64,000 bases of DNA from Pontibacillus yanchengensis (GTDB lineage Bacteria > Bacillota > Bacilli > Bacillales > BH030062). The DNA is taken from NCBI RefSeq assembly GCF_009856295.1, contig NZ_WMEU01000003.1, positions 248,001-312,000 on the forward strand, in the 5' to 3' direction. Every line of letters starts with the position of its first letter. Position 1 is the stretch's first letter. Shown one piece after another: positions 16,869 through 25,839 of the stretch. Below the pieces are notes generated by a model, which saw only the letters and a list, made by a program, of their open reading frames with translations, was not told the DNA's origin and did no database searches. A program made the position numbers and the translations under genes.

Positions 16869-17129
16869 ATCTATGAACAGGTATGCTTGAGTTATTGAAA
16901 GCCTTTTCAACTAATAGAAAGGCTTTAGACGAAAAGGAGGGATGCCTCAAGAAGGTTCGTTGTTAGTGAAAAAGAGTTCCTAGTATGGAGAAAGGTCTAG
17001 TTGTTTGCATGAGGGAATGGTGCAAGCGGCAAACTAGACGCAAGCCGGAAAAGGTACGATTGATTGTTCTATAGCTTACCGTAAAACACCCTTGACTACC
17101 ACCACACCTATGAATAACGGGGAGAGCTA
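16869..17129 (+). other. Long structured leader before nagZ-namZ
   Basis: About 260 untranslated bases. A perfect 9-bp hairpin AAAGCCTTT/AAAGGCTTT spans 16898-16926, followed by AAGGAGG at 16934. A second stem with a 3-base bulge joins GTCTAG...TTTGC (16995-17008) to GCAAACTAGAC (17029-17039). Neither has a T-run, so they are not simple terminators. I cannot assign a riboswitch class. Confidence 0.4.
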
Positions 17130-17162
17130 ATGGTATTTATTTTTAAAAAGGGGAGTGGAGGT

Positions 17163-20100
17163 ATGAAACGAAACAAAACTGGGTTTTGGGCAAGTGTACT
17201 CGTGTTTATTTTACTCGTAAGTCAAGTGATGGCAGGATTTCAATCACAAACCGTTCACGCAGCGAATCATTCTAAGGCAGATGATTCCGTTAAAGATCTA
17301 GTCATTTATCAAAATCTTTCTCAGGTCGACACAAACATAAGTGGAGGTTCCCTTCAGTTAAAAGCATTGAATGTATATGATGAGGGGCATTTTAAGTGGA
17401 CGGAAGATCACCTTACATGGAAGTCCACTAATAAAAATGTTGCAACGGTAGATGAAGACGGAAAGGTGACCTTCCATGGAAAACCAGGACGTACGTTTAT
17501 CGTTGTGAGCGATGGCAATGGTCATTGGGATCGTATTACATTACATGGTAAGCCAGATAAGGATTCTGAAGGCAAGAAAGATGTTGCTTATCAGGTTGTG
17601 GAGCAAGACTGGACGAAATATGAATTAGTCGATCAGGCCGTTAAGAACATGAGTTTAGAAGAAAAAGTCGGTCAAATGATGATGCCAGATTTCCGTAAAT
17701 GGGACGGCGAAAACGTAACGAAAATGCTACCTGAAATCAAGAAAATGGTGGAGAATTATCATCTTGGCGGTGTCATTTTGTTCCGTGAAAACGTGGTAAC
17801 GACAGAGCAAACGACACAACTTGTGGCAGATTATCAGGATGCGTCCGAGCGTTTTGGTCTGTTGACGACAATTGACCAAGAAGGCGGTATTGTAACACGT
17901 CTTCAGTCCGGAACAGATTTCCCTGGTAATATGGCACTTGGAGCTACTCGATCAGAAGACATTACATACAATGTCGGACAGGCAATCGGCGAGGAGCTTT
18001 CCTCTCTAGGTATTAACATGAACTTAGCGCCGGTGATGGACGTAAACAACAACCCTGACAACCCAGTTATTGGGGTTCGTTCTTTTGGAGAAGATCCAGA
18101 GCTTGTTGCTGAGCTAGGAACTTCTTACATCCAAGGTGTTCAAAGTACAGGGGTTGCGGCAACTGCGAAGCACTTCCCGGGACATGGAGATACGGCAACG
18201 GATTCGCACATTGGATTGCCAGAAGTACCATATGGAATCGATCGTCTTGAAGACGTTGAGCTATATCCTTTCCAACAAGCGATGGATGCTGGTGTGGATG
18301 CGATTATGACTGCACACGTAACCTTCCCGAAAATTGATGATAGCACAGCTACTTCTAAGAAAACGGGAGAAGAAGTTACCTTACCAGCAACCCTTTCGAA
18401 AAAGGTACTAACTGGTCTGATGCGCGAAAAAATGGGCTATGATGGCGTGATTTACACAGACGCGTTAAACATGAACGCCATCACTGAGCACTTCGGTTCC
18501 GTTGATGCAGCTGTTCGCGCCGTAAAAGCAGGTACAGACATCGTGCTTATGCCTGTAGGTATTGAAAAAGTATTCAATGGCCTCGTGGATGCGGTTGAAA
18601 AAGGTGAGATTAAAGAAAAATCCATCAATGCATCCGTTGAGCGTATTTTAGAATTGAAGATTGAAAAAGGTATCATCAAGAGTGAACAACCAGAATCGGT
18701 TGAGAAGAAAGTAGAGAATGCGAAACAAGTAGTTGGCTCTGAGGCTCACAAGGCTGTTGAACAAAAAGCAGCAGAAAAATCCATTACGCTAGTGAAAAAC
18801 GAAGACGTACTACCTATTACTAATTCTAACGAAAAAGTAGTCGTTGTCGGAAAGTCGTTCGTAGGTGATCTAGGTTCAGCCGTAAAAGCTGAACATGACA
18901 ACACAGATGTGATTGAGCTAGGTGATGACTACGCATTATCTGATGACCAGCTTCAACAAATAAAAGAAGCGGATCATGTTGTGGTTGGAACGTACACGTA
19001 CAATGTTTCAACGCGTGCAGAGGACAGTCCACAAATGCAAATGGTTGATAAAGTCATGGAAGAAGCAGATGGATCCGTTATTGGAGTAGGTATCCGAAAT
19101 CCATATGACATCATGGCTTATCCTGATGTGGACACATTTATCGCCCAATATGGTTTCCGCGATGCAAGCTTTGAAGCAACAGCGAAAGTACTTGTAGGCG
19201 AAAATGCACCAACAGGCGAACTACCTGTTACCATTCCAAACACGGATGGAGAAGGTGCGATGTACGATTATGGTCATGGTCTAACCTTCGATCCTGTTGA
19301 AGGTGGAGATGATGAAGGTGACGATGAAGGCGAAGATGAGGAAGAAAACGAGCAGGATTTCAAACTAGGCGTCGAGCAACTTTTAAATGAGAAAAAAGAA
19401 TTGATTGAAGGGAAAAAAGTAGGTCTCATCACAAATCCAACCGGTGTGGATCAAGACATGAACAGCATTGTGGATTTACTGCATAACGATGAAGACGTCA
19501 ACTTAACTGCCCTTTACGGCCCAGAGCACGGAGTTCGTGGAAGTGCTCAAGCTGGCGAATATGTTGAATTTTACGAAGATGAACAGACGGGCTTACCAGT
19601 TTATAGCCTATACGGCGAAACTCGTAAACCAAGTCCAGAAATGCTTGAAGATGTAGAAGTGTTATTGTTTGATATTCAAGATGTAGGAACTCGTTTCTAT
19701 ACGTACATTTACACAATGGCGCTTGCCATGGAAGCTTCAGCAGAGAATGATATTGAATTCGTTGTACTAGATCGCCCAAATCCGTTAAGTGGTGAAAAAG
19801 TGGCTGGTCCAGTTCTTGATGAAGACTACAAGTCCTTCGTCGGAAAATATCCAATCCCACTACGCCACGGCATGACGGTTGGAGAACTAGCAAAAATGTT
19901 TAACAAAGAATTCGACATCGGTGCAGACTTAACGGTTGTAGAGATGGAAAATTGGAACCGCGATGATTATTACAAAGATACAGGTTTAGAATTCGTGATG
20001 CCATCTCCAAATATGCCAACAACAGACACGGCATTGGTTTACCCTGGAGCGGCTTTGATCGAAGGAACGAACGTATCAGAAGGACGCGGCACAACCAAAC

Positions 20101-20513
20101 CATTTGAGCTAATCGGAGCACCGTATATCAATAGTAAAGAACTAGCAGACAAAATGGGAAGCTACGACCTACCAGGCGTTGACTTCCGCGCTGCATCCTT
20201 TACCCCATCCTTCTCCAAGCACAGCGGTGAACTCGTGCACGGAGTGGAGTTACACGTAACCAACAAAGAAGAATACAACGCCGTCGAAACAGGCCTGACA
20301 CTCGTGAAAACCATTCACGACCTATACCCTGAAGACTTCGCATTCCGCGAAGAAAACAGCAACGGCGTCTCCTTCTTCGACTACCTGATCGGAAACGGCT
20401 GGGTAAGAGAAGCCATCGAAAACGGTAAATCCGTTGATGAGATGCAAGAAAAATGGCAAGGCGGACTGGAAGAGTTCATGGATCTAAGAGAAGAATACTT
20501 GCTGTATCAGTAA
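17163..20513 (+). CDS. Secreted NagZ-NamZ fusion: exo-N-acetylglucosaminidase plus exo-N-acetylmuramidase
   Basis: A 1116-residue exported protein. After the signal peptide (to about VHA, 33) comes a Big2/Ig-like domain (about 55-132). The NagZ part follows: GH3 barrel (about 150-520) with TTIDQEGGIVTRLQ, the His/Asp loop KHFPGHGDTATDSH and nucleophile motif YTDALNMNAI, then a C-terminal GH3 domain to about 720. A 20-residue acidic linker (GDDEGDDEGEDEEENE) leads to a complete NamZ/YbbC (GH171, DUF1343) domain with GPEHGVRG, DIQDVGTRFYTYIYTM, VVLDRPNPL and EGTNVSEGRGTTKPF. In B. subtilis these enzymes are separate neighbouring genes that release GlcNAc and MurNAc from wall chains. I prefer ATG at 17163 (after AAGGGGAG); an in-frame ATG at 17130 also has a good site (GGGGAG) and would add 11 residues. 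Confidence 0.92.
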   Translation: MKRNKTGFWASVLVFILLVSQVMAGFQSQTVHAANHSKADDSVKDLVIYQNLSQVDTNISGGSLQLKALNVYDEGHFKWTEDHLTWKSTNKNVATVDEDGKVTFHGKPGRTFIVVSDGNGHWDRITLHGKPDKDSEGKKDVAYQVVEQDWTKYELVDQAVKNMSLEEKVGQMMMPDFRKWDGENVTKMLPEIKKMVENYHLGGVILFRENVVTTEQTTQLVADYQDASERFGLLTTIDQEGGIVTRLQSGTDFPGNMALGATRSEDITYNVGQAIGEELSSLGINMNLAPVMDVNNNPDNPVIGVRSFGEDPELVAELGTSYIQGVQSTGVAATAKHFPGHGDTATDSHIGLPEVPYGIDRLEDVELYPFQQAMDAGVDAIMTAHVTFPKIDDSTATSKKTGEEVTLPATLSKKVLTGLMREKMGYDGVIYTDALNMNAITEHFGSVDAAVRAVKAGTDIVLMPVGIEKVFNGLVDAVEKGEIKEKSINASVERILELKIEKGIIKSEQPESVEKKVENAKQVVGSEAHKAVEQKAAEKSITLVKNEDVLPITNSNEKVVVVGKSFVGDLGSAVKAEHDNTDVIELGDDYALSDDQLQQIKEADHVVVGTYTYNVSTRAEDSPQMQMVDKVMEEADGSVIGVGIRNPYDIMAYPDVDTFIAQYGFRDASFEATAKVLVGENAPTGELPVTIPNTDGEGAMYDYGHGLTFDPVEGGDDEGDDEGEDEEENEQDFKLGVEQLLNEKKELIEGKKVGLITNPTGVDQDMNSIVDLLHNDEDVNLTALYGPEHGVRGSAQAGEYVEFYEDEQTGLPVYSLYGETRKPSPEMLEDVEVLLFDIQDVGTRFYTYIYTMALAMEASAENDIEFVVLDRPNPLSGEKVAGPVLDEDYKSFVGKYPIPLRHGMTVGELAKMFNKEFDIGADLTVVEMENWNRDDYYKDTGLEFVMPSPNMPTTDTALVYPGAALIEGTNVSEGRGTTKPFELIGAPYINSKELADKMGSYDLPGVDFRAASFTPSFSKHSGELVHGVELHVTNKEEYNAVETGLTLVKTIHDLYPEDFAFREENSNGVSFFDYLIGNGWVREAIENGKSVDEMQEKWQGGLEEFMDLREEYLLYQ

Positions 20514-20520
20514 GAGAGGA

Positions 20521-20552
20521 AAGAGCTCCGGCTTGGCCGGGGCTCTTTTTTA
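20521..20552 (+). terminator. Terminator of nagZ-namZ
   Basis: AGAGCTCCGGC-TTGG-CCGGGGCTCT followed by six T. Confidence 0.88.
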
Positions 20553-20594
20553 TGGTGGGATGGAGGGACAGGTCCCTCATCTCAAAACCCCAGA

Positions 20595-20714
20595 TGCTCG
20601 GAAATTTAAAAAAATGATCGCAAAATCAAAATTCTGCTCCAAAATTCGAAATTCTGCTCGCAAATCGAGAATTTTGCTCCGAAACTGGAAAATTTGCTCG
20701 CAATCGCCGCTCAG
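20595..20714. repeat. 20-bp-period repeat, locus 1 (six units)
   Basis: Six consecutive 20-base units beginning TGCTC or TGATC, each followed by an A/T-rich body with TCGAAATT-like text. Units alternate between CGCAAA and CGGAAA/CCAAAA/CCGAAA starts, so the real period is a 40-bp dimer. As 20 is not a multiple of three, it is not coding. The following bases to 20777 are C/A-rich with no feature I recognise. Confidence 0.75.
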
Positions 20715-20777
20715 CACCCCACACCTCCCACGCACAGCACACCCGCCCAATATCCACCACCCCCATACCCAAAATCA

Positions 20778-20855
20778 ATAAAACAAAATTACAAAAAAGG
20801 TATCATTTTCTGAAACAATGTTTTATACTCTTAATTAATAAGAATTATCTGAAAA
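20778..20855 (+). promoter_or_regulatory. Shared 78-bp promoter/operator of operon 1 (copy 1)
   Basis: Identical over 78 bases to 30010-30087 upstream of murR. It contains an imperfect inverted repeat TGAAACA-a-TGTTTTA (20811-20825), the form expected for an RpiR/MurR-type site, and a -10-like TATACT at 20825-20830. The murQ1 start is 140 bases further on. MurR as the binding protein is inferred from context. Confidence 0.6.
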
Positions 20856-20994
20856 ATAAACAAGTATTTAACAAATTTAACTGGATGGTGATACATGTTC
20901 ATCATAATAGAAAAGGAGCCATCTCGATTGGAAAAATAAACAACAATGTAAAGGCTTACATAGTGAGTCCATTTTTAAAAAGGGAGGTGAACCA

Positions 20995-21918
20995 TTGTCC
21001 AGTAGCCGCTCAATCCTTAACACAGAAATGCGTAATGATAAGTCTGATCAGCTTCACCAATTCTCGACTATGGACATTATCCAGTTAATGAACGAGGAGG
21101 ATAAAACAGTTCCGGAAAACATACATCAAGTTCTTCCTGAAAGTCGACAAGTAATAGATGTTGCCGTAGAAACCTTACAAAAGGGAGGAAGATTATTTTA
21201 TTTCGGAGCTGGGACAAGTGGTCGATTAGGAGTATTGGATGCATCGGAGTGCCCGCCAACATTTGGAGTGCCTCATGATTTAGTGAACGGAAAGATTGCA
21301 GGAGGGGATCGAGCTTTACGATTTCCCATAGAAGATGCTGAAGATAGCAAAGAAACTGGAGCTAATGATGTGAAACAATCGGTTTCCAGCAAAGACATGG
21401 TCATAGGAATTACATCAAGTGGTAAAACCCCCTATGTGTTAGGAGCTATAGAAGCAGCTAATAGATTACATATTCCTACTGCATCGATTAGTTGCAATAC
21501 GAATTCACCACTTTCGAAGCTGGTAGATTACCCTATTGAAGTGTTAGTTGGACCGGAGATTGTCACAGGTTCTACAAGGTTGAAAGCAGGAACTTCGCAA
21601 AAAATGATCCTTAACATGATTTCAACTACCGTTATGATTAAGCTCGGTAAAGTTTATAGGAATCTTATGGTCAATGTTCAAGCATCTAACGAAAAGCTTA
21701 GGAAACGTGCCATTTCAATTATTCAGGAGCTAACCGATGTCACGGAGAAGGAAGCAGCTTTTTTTAGTAAACAAGCGAATGGAGACGTTAGAGTAGCTTG
21801 CTTAATGATTTTGTTAGATGTGGATGCAGAAAAAGCTGTCCACCTTTTAGAACAGAATAACCAACATTTCTCACACACGCTTAATCAGCACCACCCCAAT
21901 AGGAGTAACACAAATTAA
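20995..21918 (+). CDS. murQ: N-acetylmuramic acid 6-phosphate etherase (copy 1)
   Basis: A 307-residue cytoplasmic lyase that cleaves the lactyl ether of MurNAc-6-phosphate to give GlcNAc-6-phosphate and D-lactate. The SIS domain shows the family signature: GRLFYFGAGTSGRLGVLDA, then ECPPTFGV, ITSSGKTPYVLGAI and TGSTRLKAGTSQKM. Translation starts at TTG (20995), five bases after AGGGAGGTG. It is the first gene of operon 1 and about two-thirds identical by eye to murQ2 at 36069; its codons are noticeably more A/T-rich. The next gene, anmK, begins just after its stop codon. Confidence 0.95.
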   Translation: MSSSRSILNTEMRNDKSDQLHQFSTMDIIQLMNEEDKTVPENIHQVLPESRQVIDVAVETLQKGGRLFYFGAGTSGRLGVLDASECPPTFGVPHDLVNGKIAGGDRALRFPIEDAEDSKETGANDVKQSVSSKDMVIGITSSGKTPYVLGAIEAANRLHIPTASISCNTNSPLSKLVDYPIEVLVGPEIVTGSTRLKAGTSQKMILNMISTTVMIKLGKVYRNLMVNVQASNEKLRKRAISIIQELTDVTEKEAAFFSKQANGDVRVACLMILLDVDAEKAVHLLEQNNQHFSHTLNQHHPNRSNTN

Positions 21919-21964
21919 TGGATGGAGAGGAGGGGAAACTATTTTACAATTACTTACCGAAGTA

Positions 21965-23137
21965 TTGGATAAGAAAAAACGGTTAGCTATTGGTCTGATG
22001 TCAGGTACATCATTGGATGGAATTGATGCAGCTCTTGTGGAAATAGAGGGAGCTGGTCGAACAACGAAGGTTTCTCTCATAGCATTTGAAAGTGTTTCGT
22101 ATAGCCAAGAAGAAAGACAAGTATTATTAGCTTTATGTGATCGACATCAATCAACTGTCGATAAGATTTGTCGGTATAACGTTGAACTGGGGAAGAAGTT
22201 TGCAGAAGCAGCTGTAGCTGTTACTGAAAAGGCAAATCTAACATTAGCAGATGTTGACTTTATTAGTTCTCATGGACAAACCATCTATCACATGCCTGAC
22301 CATGCAGCTACTTTTCAAATTGGAGAATTATCCGTTATAGCTGAACAAACAGGATGTTTAACAATCGGTGATTATCGACCATCTGATATGGCAGTAGGAG
22401 GCCAAGGAGCACCGCTAGTTCCATTTGTAGATGACCTTCTTTTTCGAGATGAAACAAAAGGCAGGATCCTTGTAAACATAGGAGGGATTAGTAACCTTTC
22501 CGTTTTAGAAGCAACGGGTTCAGAAAAAGGTGTACTAGCTCTAGATACAGGGCCAGGCAATGTATTAATTGACGCCGTCGTGCAGATTGGCTCACAGGGA
22601 GAAAATATCTTTGATGAAAATGGTAGTATTGCCGCATCTGGTCAGGTTGATGAGAAGTGGTTGCAAGAAATTGTAGATCAGGATTACTACTTAAAAATGG
22701 ATCTCCCCAAAACAACAGGTAGAGAGCTTTACACTTGGGAGATGGCTGAACGTCTTTATGAAGAAGGACGAGAGAAACGTTTAGCATATGAAGATATAGT
22801 CGCTACCATTACTGCCTATACAGTACAAGCTATTTCCTATCATATAAAAAAGGTAGTAGATCCTCAATATGATACACACGAACTGATTGTTGCTGGTGGC
22901 GGTGTTCATAACAAAACGATATTGGCTGGGCTACAGGACAATCTCAGTCAATCAGTTAGAACCTTAGATGAGCTCCATTTTTCTAGTGATGCAAAAGAAG
23001 CTATCACATTTGCCATCCTAGGAAATGAGTATTTGCATGGACATCCGAATCATTTGCCTTCCGCAACAGGTGCCAATAAAGAGGTATCAATGGGCAAGCT
23101 TGTATTACCTTCCGCCTTAACGGAAGGAGAACAATAG
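21965..23137 (+). CDS. anmK: Anhydro-N-acetylmuramic acid kinase
   Basis: About 390 residues of the AnmK family, which opens and phosphorylates 1,6-anhydroMurNAc to MurNAc-6-phosphate, the substrate of MurQ next door. Motifs are AIGLMSGTSLDGIDAALVEI, SSHGQTIYHMP, GDYRPSDMAVGGQGAPLVPF, NIGGISNLS, ALDTGPGNVLIDA and VAGGGVHN. The start is odd: the TTG at 21965 has no ribosome-binding site, while an in-frame ATT at 21941 stands seven bases after AGGAGG and would add eight residues. I give the conventional codon; the true start may be the ATT. The gene is A/T-rich like the rest of operon 1. Confidence 0.93.
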   Translation: MDKKKRLAIGLMSGTSLDGIDAALVEIEGAGRTTKVSLIAFESVSYSQEERQVLLALCDRHQSTVDKICRYNVELGKKFAEAAVAVTEKANLTLADVDFISSHGQTIYHMPDHAATFQIGELSVIAEQTGCLTIGDYRPSDMAVGGQGAPLVPFVDDLLFRDETKGRILVNIGGISNLSVLEATGSEKGVLALDTGPGNVLIDAVVQIGSQGENIFDENGSIAASGQVDEKWLQEIVDQDYYLKMDLPKTTGRELYTWEMAERLYEEGREKRLAYEDIVATITAYTVQAISYHIKKVVDPQYDTHELIVAGGGVHNKTILAGLQDNLSQSVRTLDELHFSSDAKEAITFAILGNEYLHGHPNHLPSATGANKEVSMGKLVLPSALTEGEQ

Positions 23138-23139
23138 AT

Positions 23140-24222
23140 ATGATCAATAGGAAAGGTATAGATGAGGTGATGGAAGAGGGAATCACTAGTGATTTATTCC
23201 CTGGTGCTGTTTGCCATATCTCCAAAAGTGGAGAGACCATTTATCACAAGGCGTTTGGCACAGCTTGTCACTCAACCCGGGCAAGTGTTAAACCCAATAC
23301 CCTTTTTGATATAGCATCATTAACAAAGGTTGTGACGACTACTCTCATTTTAAAACTTGCTTCTGAAAAGAAGGTTAACATTGATGAGAGGGTTGGAACC
23401 GCATTACCAAAAATACACTCATACAGCCACTTAACCAATAGACTATCAAATGTAACCATACGAGATTTGTTGATTCATCAATCAGGTTTACCAGCATGGT
23501 TCCCTTTTTATAGTCGCTTCGATTCCAGTTTACTTGAAATATTGGAAGATATAGCTTTCCAAACTGAACCAGTCCAAGGAATGGTGTATAGTGATTTGAA
23601 TTTCATGCTCTTAGGAGAGGTTATTCAATACCAAGCAAATAAGACTCTTGACCATGCTGTTGAGACCGAGATTGTAGCACCATTACATTTAGAAACACTA
23701 TCCTATCATCCACTTCATGTTGCTCCCCTTTCATCCATTGCTGCAACAGAAAAGGGTAACAGAACGGAACAGGGCATGTGTAGGAAACGAAATATTGAAT
23801 TTTCTAGTTGGCGATCAAACGATAGCTGGATTCATGGAGAAGTAAATGATGGGAATAGTTTTTACTTTTTTCAAGGCATTTCAGGACATGCAGGTTTGTT
23901 TTCAACTGCGAAGGATCTAGACAAAATTGGGCAACTTTATTGGAGAAAAGGAGGACCTATTTTATCCAATGAGCTTGTTCAAGAAGCAAGCACAGACCAA
24001 GGAAATGGAAGAGGCTTAGGATGGCAATTTGATTCCATGTTCCCTAGTGGCTTTGGACACACAGGTTTTACGGGTACGTCGCTTTGGATTTGTCCAGAAG
24101 AAGAATTAGTATGTGTGGTATTGACGAATCGTCTTCACCAAGAAAAGGCGGAGTCGATTAATGGATTTCGAAGACAGCTTCACGAACGGATATTAAATCA
24201 AATGAAGGAGATGAAAGCATGA
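23140..24222 (+). CDS. Serine hydrolase of the beta-lactamase fold, AmiE/YbbE-like (copy 1)
   Basis: A 360-residue protein of the class C beta-lactamase/penicillin-binding-protein superfamily without a signal peptide, so probably cytoplasmic. It has the SxxK motif in ASLTKV, the YxN-like YSDLN and the HTG triad HTGFTGTSLW. In B. subtilis the homologous AmiE (YbbE) lies in the MurNAc recycling cluster and cleaves peptide from MurNAc-L-Ala-type fragments; the place here between anmK and a peptide transporter supports an amidase or related muropeptide-trimming role. A second, divergent copy is at 30948. It begins three bases after the anmK stop codon and overlaps the next gene by four bases. Confidence 0.85.
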   Translation: MINRKGIDEVMEEGITSDLFPGAVCHISKSGETIYHKAFGTACHSTRASVKPNTLFDIASLTKVVTTTLILKLASEKKVNIDERVGTALPKIHSYSHLTNRLSNVTIRDLLIHQSGLPAWFPFYSRFDSSLLEILEDIAFQTEPVQGMVYSDLNFMLLGEVIQYQANKTLDHAVETEIVAPLHLETLSYHPLHVAPLSSIAATEKGNRTEQGMCRKRNIEFSSWRSNDSWIHGEVNDGNSFYFFQGISGHAGLFSTAKDLDKIGQLYWRKGGPILSNELVQEASTDQGNGRGLGWQFDSMFPSGFGHTGFTGTSLWICPEEELVCVVLTNRLHQEKAESINGFRRQLHERILNQMKEMKA

Positions 24223-25781
24223 CCAAAAAAATAAAGATATTTTCGCTTTTATTGCTTGTAGTTATGGTGATGGCAGCATGTTCCGACAATAATGCTTCCA
24301 GTGATTCGGACTCAGATTCAGATTCCGGCGGAAATAGTAAGGACGCTAATCAACTATTGAAAATAGGAAATGACCAAGAACCAGCAGGACTCGACCCCCA
24401 TAAGGTACCAGCGCACTCCTCCATTCGAATTTATGAAAAAGTATATGATAGTTTACTAACGTTCGATGAAAATATGGAACTACAACCTGAACTTGCAAAA
24501 GAATGGGAGCAGCCAGATGATACCACATATATCTTTACTCTCAGAGAAGGTGTAACGTTCCATAACGGAGATAAAATGACAGCAGAAGATGTGAAATATA
24601 GTTATGAACGTATTTTAGATGAAGAAACAGCTTCCATTGCTAAGTCTTATTTTGACAAAGTAGAGTCCATCGAAGTGATGAGTCCTACTAAAATTAAGTT
24701 TAACTTAAGCGAAACGTATGCGCCATTTTTATCCTATGTAGCTAGTACGAATGCTGCGATTGTCTCGAAAAAGGTCGTAGAAGAAAACGGCGATCTTATG
24801 CAGGTAGCAGTTGGTACTGGGCCGTTTAAATTTGAAGAGTGGAAACCGGATAACTATGTAGAGCTTTCTAAATTTGAAGATTATTATAAAGAAGGTCAAC
24901 CTAAACTAGATGGAATTCGTTACATTACGATGAAGGATGAATCGGCTCGTTTAGCAGCGATTCGTACGGGTGAAGTTCACCTGACAACACTATCCTCACA
25001 ATCGATTCCATTAGCTGAAAAAAATGAAGACCTAGAAGTGAAAGGCTATCAATCTACTGAGTATAGTTATGTAGGTTTCAATGTTGATAAAGAACCATTT
25101 AATAATAAGAAGGTTCGCCAAGCAATCAGTTTAGCTGTAAATCGTCAAGAAGTAAAAGATATTGTATGGAAAGGCGATGCGATTCTTTCCGGACCAATAC
25201 CTGAATCAATGGGTAAATGGGCTATTGATGTAAGTGACCAAGAGCTTTATCAGCAAGATATCGAGAAAGCGAAGAAGTTATTAGCTGAAGCAGGTTACGA
25301 AGACGGGTTTGAAACGGTGATTTCGACAGCATCTACGTATCCAGATATGGTCGATACCGCACAGCTACTACAGCAACAGTTTGAACAAATTGGTATCAAA
25401 GCAGATATCAAGCAGCTTGAATGGGGTCAATATATCGATACATGGAAGTCTGGAGATCACGAGATGTTAGTAGGTAGAAATAGTTCAGGCTCTGACCCTG
25501 ACCGTTCCATTTCCTTCTTCTTCTCTACGGATGGGTCAGCAAACGTTTGGGGATTCTCTAATGACAAAATTGATTCTTTATCTGAAAAAGGTAGAACCAC
25601 AACGGATACGGCAAAACGTCGGGAAATCTATAATGAAGCACAGAAGAAATTAATTGAAACATCTCCTAATCTGTTCTTAGTTTCTCCGAAGAAGTTCTTT
25701 ATCGTTCGTAACAATGTTGAAAATTACACACCTTCAGCAAATGAACCAGAGAACTTTAATGAAACGATTATTAAACAATAA
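24219..25781 (+). CDS. Oligopeptide/muropeptide ABC transporter substrate-binding lipoprotein
   Basis: A 520-residue SBP of the OppA/DppA type (peptide/nickel binding family 5). The lipobox is MAAC (Cys21), followed by a Ser/Asp-rich tether. Family motifs include EPAGLDPHK, LAKEWEQPDDTTYIFTLREG, FHNGDKMTAEDVKYSYER and GTGPFKFEEW. It overlaps the AmiE-like gene by ATGA, so translation is coupled. Set among MurNAc genes, its cargo is probably wall-derived peptide or MurNAc-peptide (inference). Confidence 0.88.
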   Translation: MTKKIKIFSLLLLVVMVMAACSDNNASSDSDSDSDSGGNSKDANQLLKIGNDQEPAGLDPHKVPAHSSIRIYEKVYDSLLTFDENMELQPELAKEWEQPDDTTYIFTLREGVTFHNGDKMTAEDVKYSYERILDEETASIAKSYFDKVESIEVMSPTKIKFNLSETYAPFLSYVASTNAAIVSKKVVEENGDLMQVAVGTGPFKFEEWKPDNYVELSKFEDYYKEGQPKLDGIRYITMKDESARLAAIRTGEVHLTTLSSQSIPLAEKNEDLEVKGYQSTEYSYVGFNVDKEPFNNKKVRQAISLAVNRQEVKDIVWKGDAILSGPIPESMGKWAIDVSDQELYQQDIEKAKKLLAEAGYEDGFETVISTASTYPDMVDTAQLLQQQFEQIGIKADIKQLEWGQYIDTWKSGDHEMLVGRNSSGSDPDRSISFFFSTDGSANVWGFSNDKIDSLSEKGRTTTDTAKRREIYNEAQKKLIETSPNLFLVSPKKFFIVRNNVENYTPSANEPENFNETIIKQ

Positions 25782-25790
25782 TTTATAGGG

Positions 25791-25814
25791 AGGGGGTTTC
25801 ACATCGAAATCCCC
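25791..25814 (+). other. Intercistronic hairpin between binding protein and permease genes
   Basis: AGGGGGTTT and AAATCCCCTT form a stem with only a weak pyrimidine tail. Such hairpins often raise binding-protein mRNA over permease mRNA, by partial termination or 3'-end protection. Confidence 0.5.
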
Positions 25815-25839
25815 TTCTTCATTAAAGGTGTGAATGACT

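Noticed and set aside
16942..16983. 13-codon leader peptide in the nagZ-namZ leader (MPQEGSLLVKKSS)
   Set aside because: AGGAGG is only one base before the ATG, too close for normal initiation, and the peptide has no run of regulatory codons.
16982..17100. T-box or known metabolite riboswitch in the nagZ-namZ leader
   Set aside because: I find no T-box sequence, specifier loop or other class signature; only two unassigned stems.
20533..20781. 82-codon frame over the 20-bp repeats after nagZ-namZ
   Set aside because: It starts inside the terminator and reads repeat and C-rich spacer; the 20-bp period shifts frame every unit.
20885..21088. 67-codon frame before murQ1
   Set aside because: It runs into murQ1 in another frame and lacks a good ribosome-binding site; at most it is a leader, for which I see no further support.
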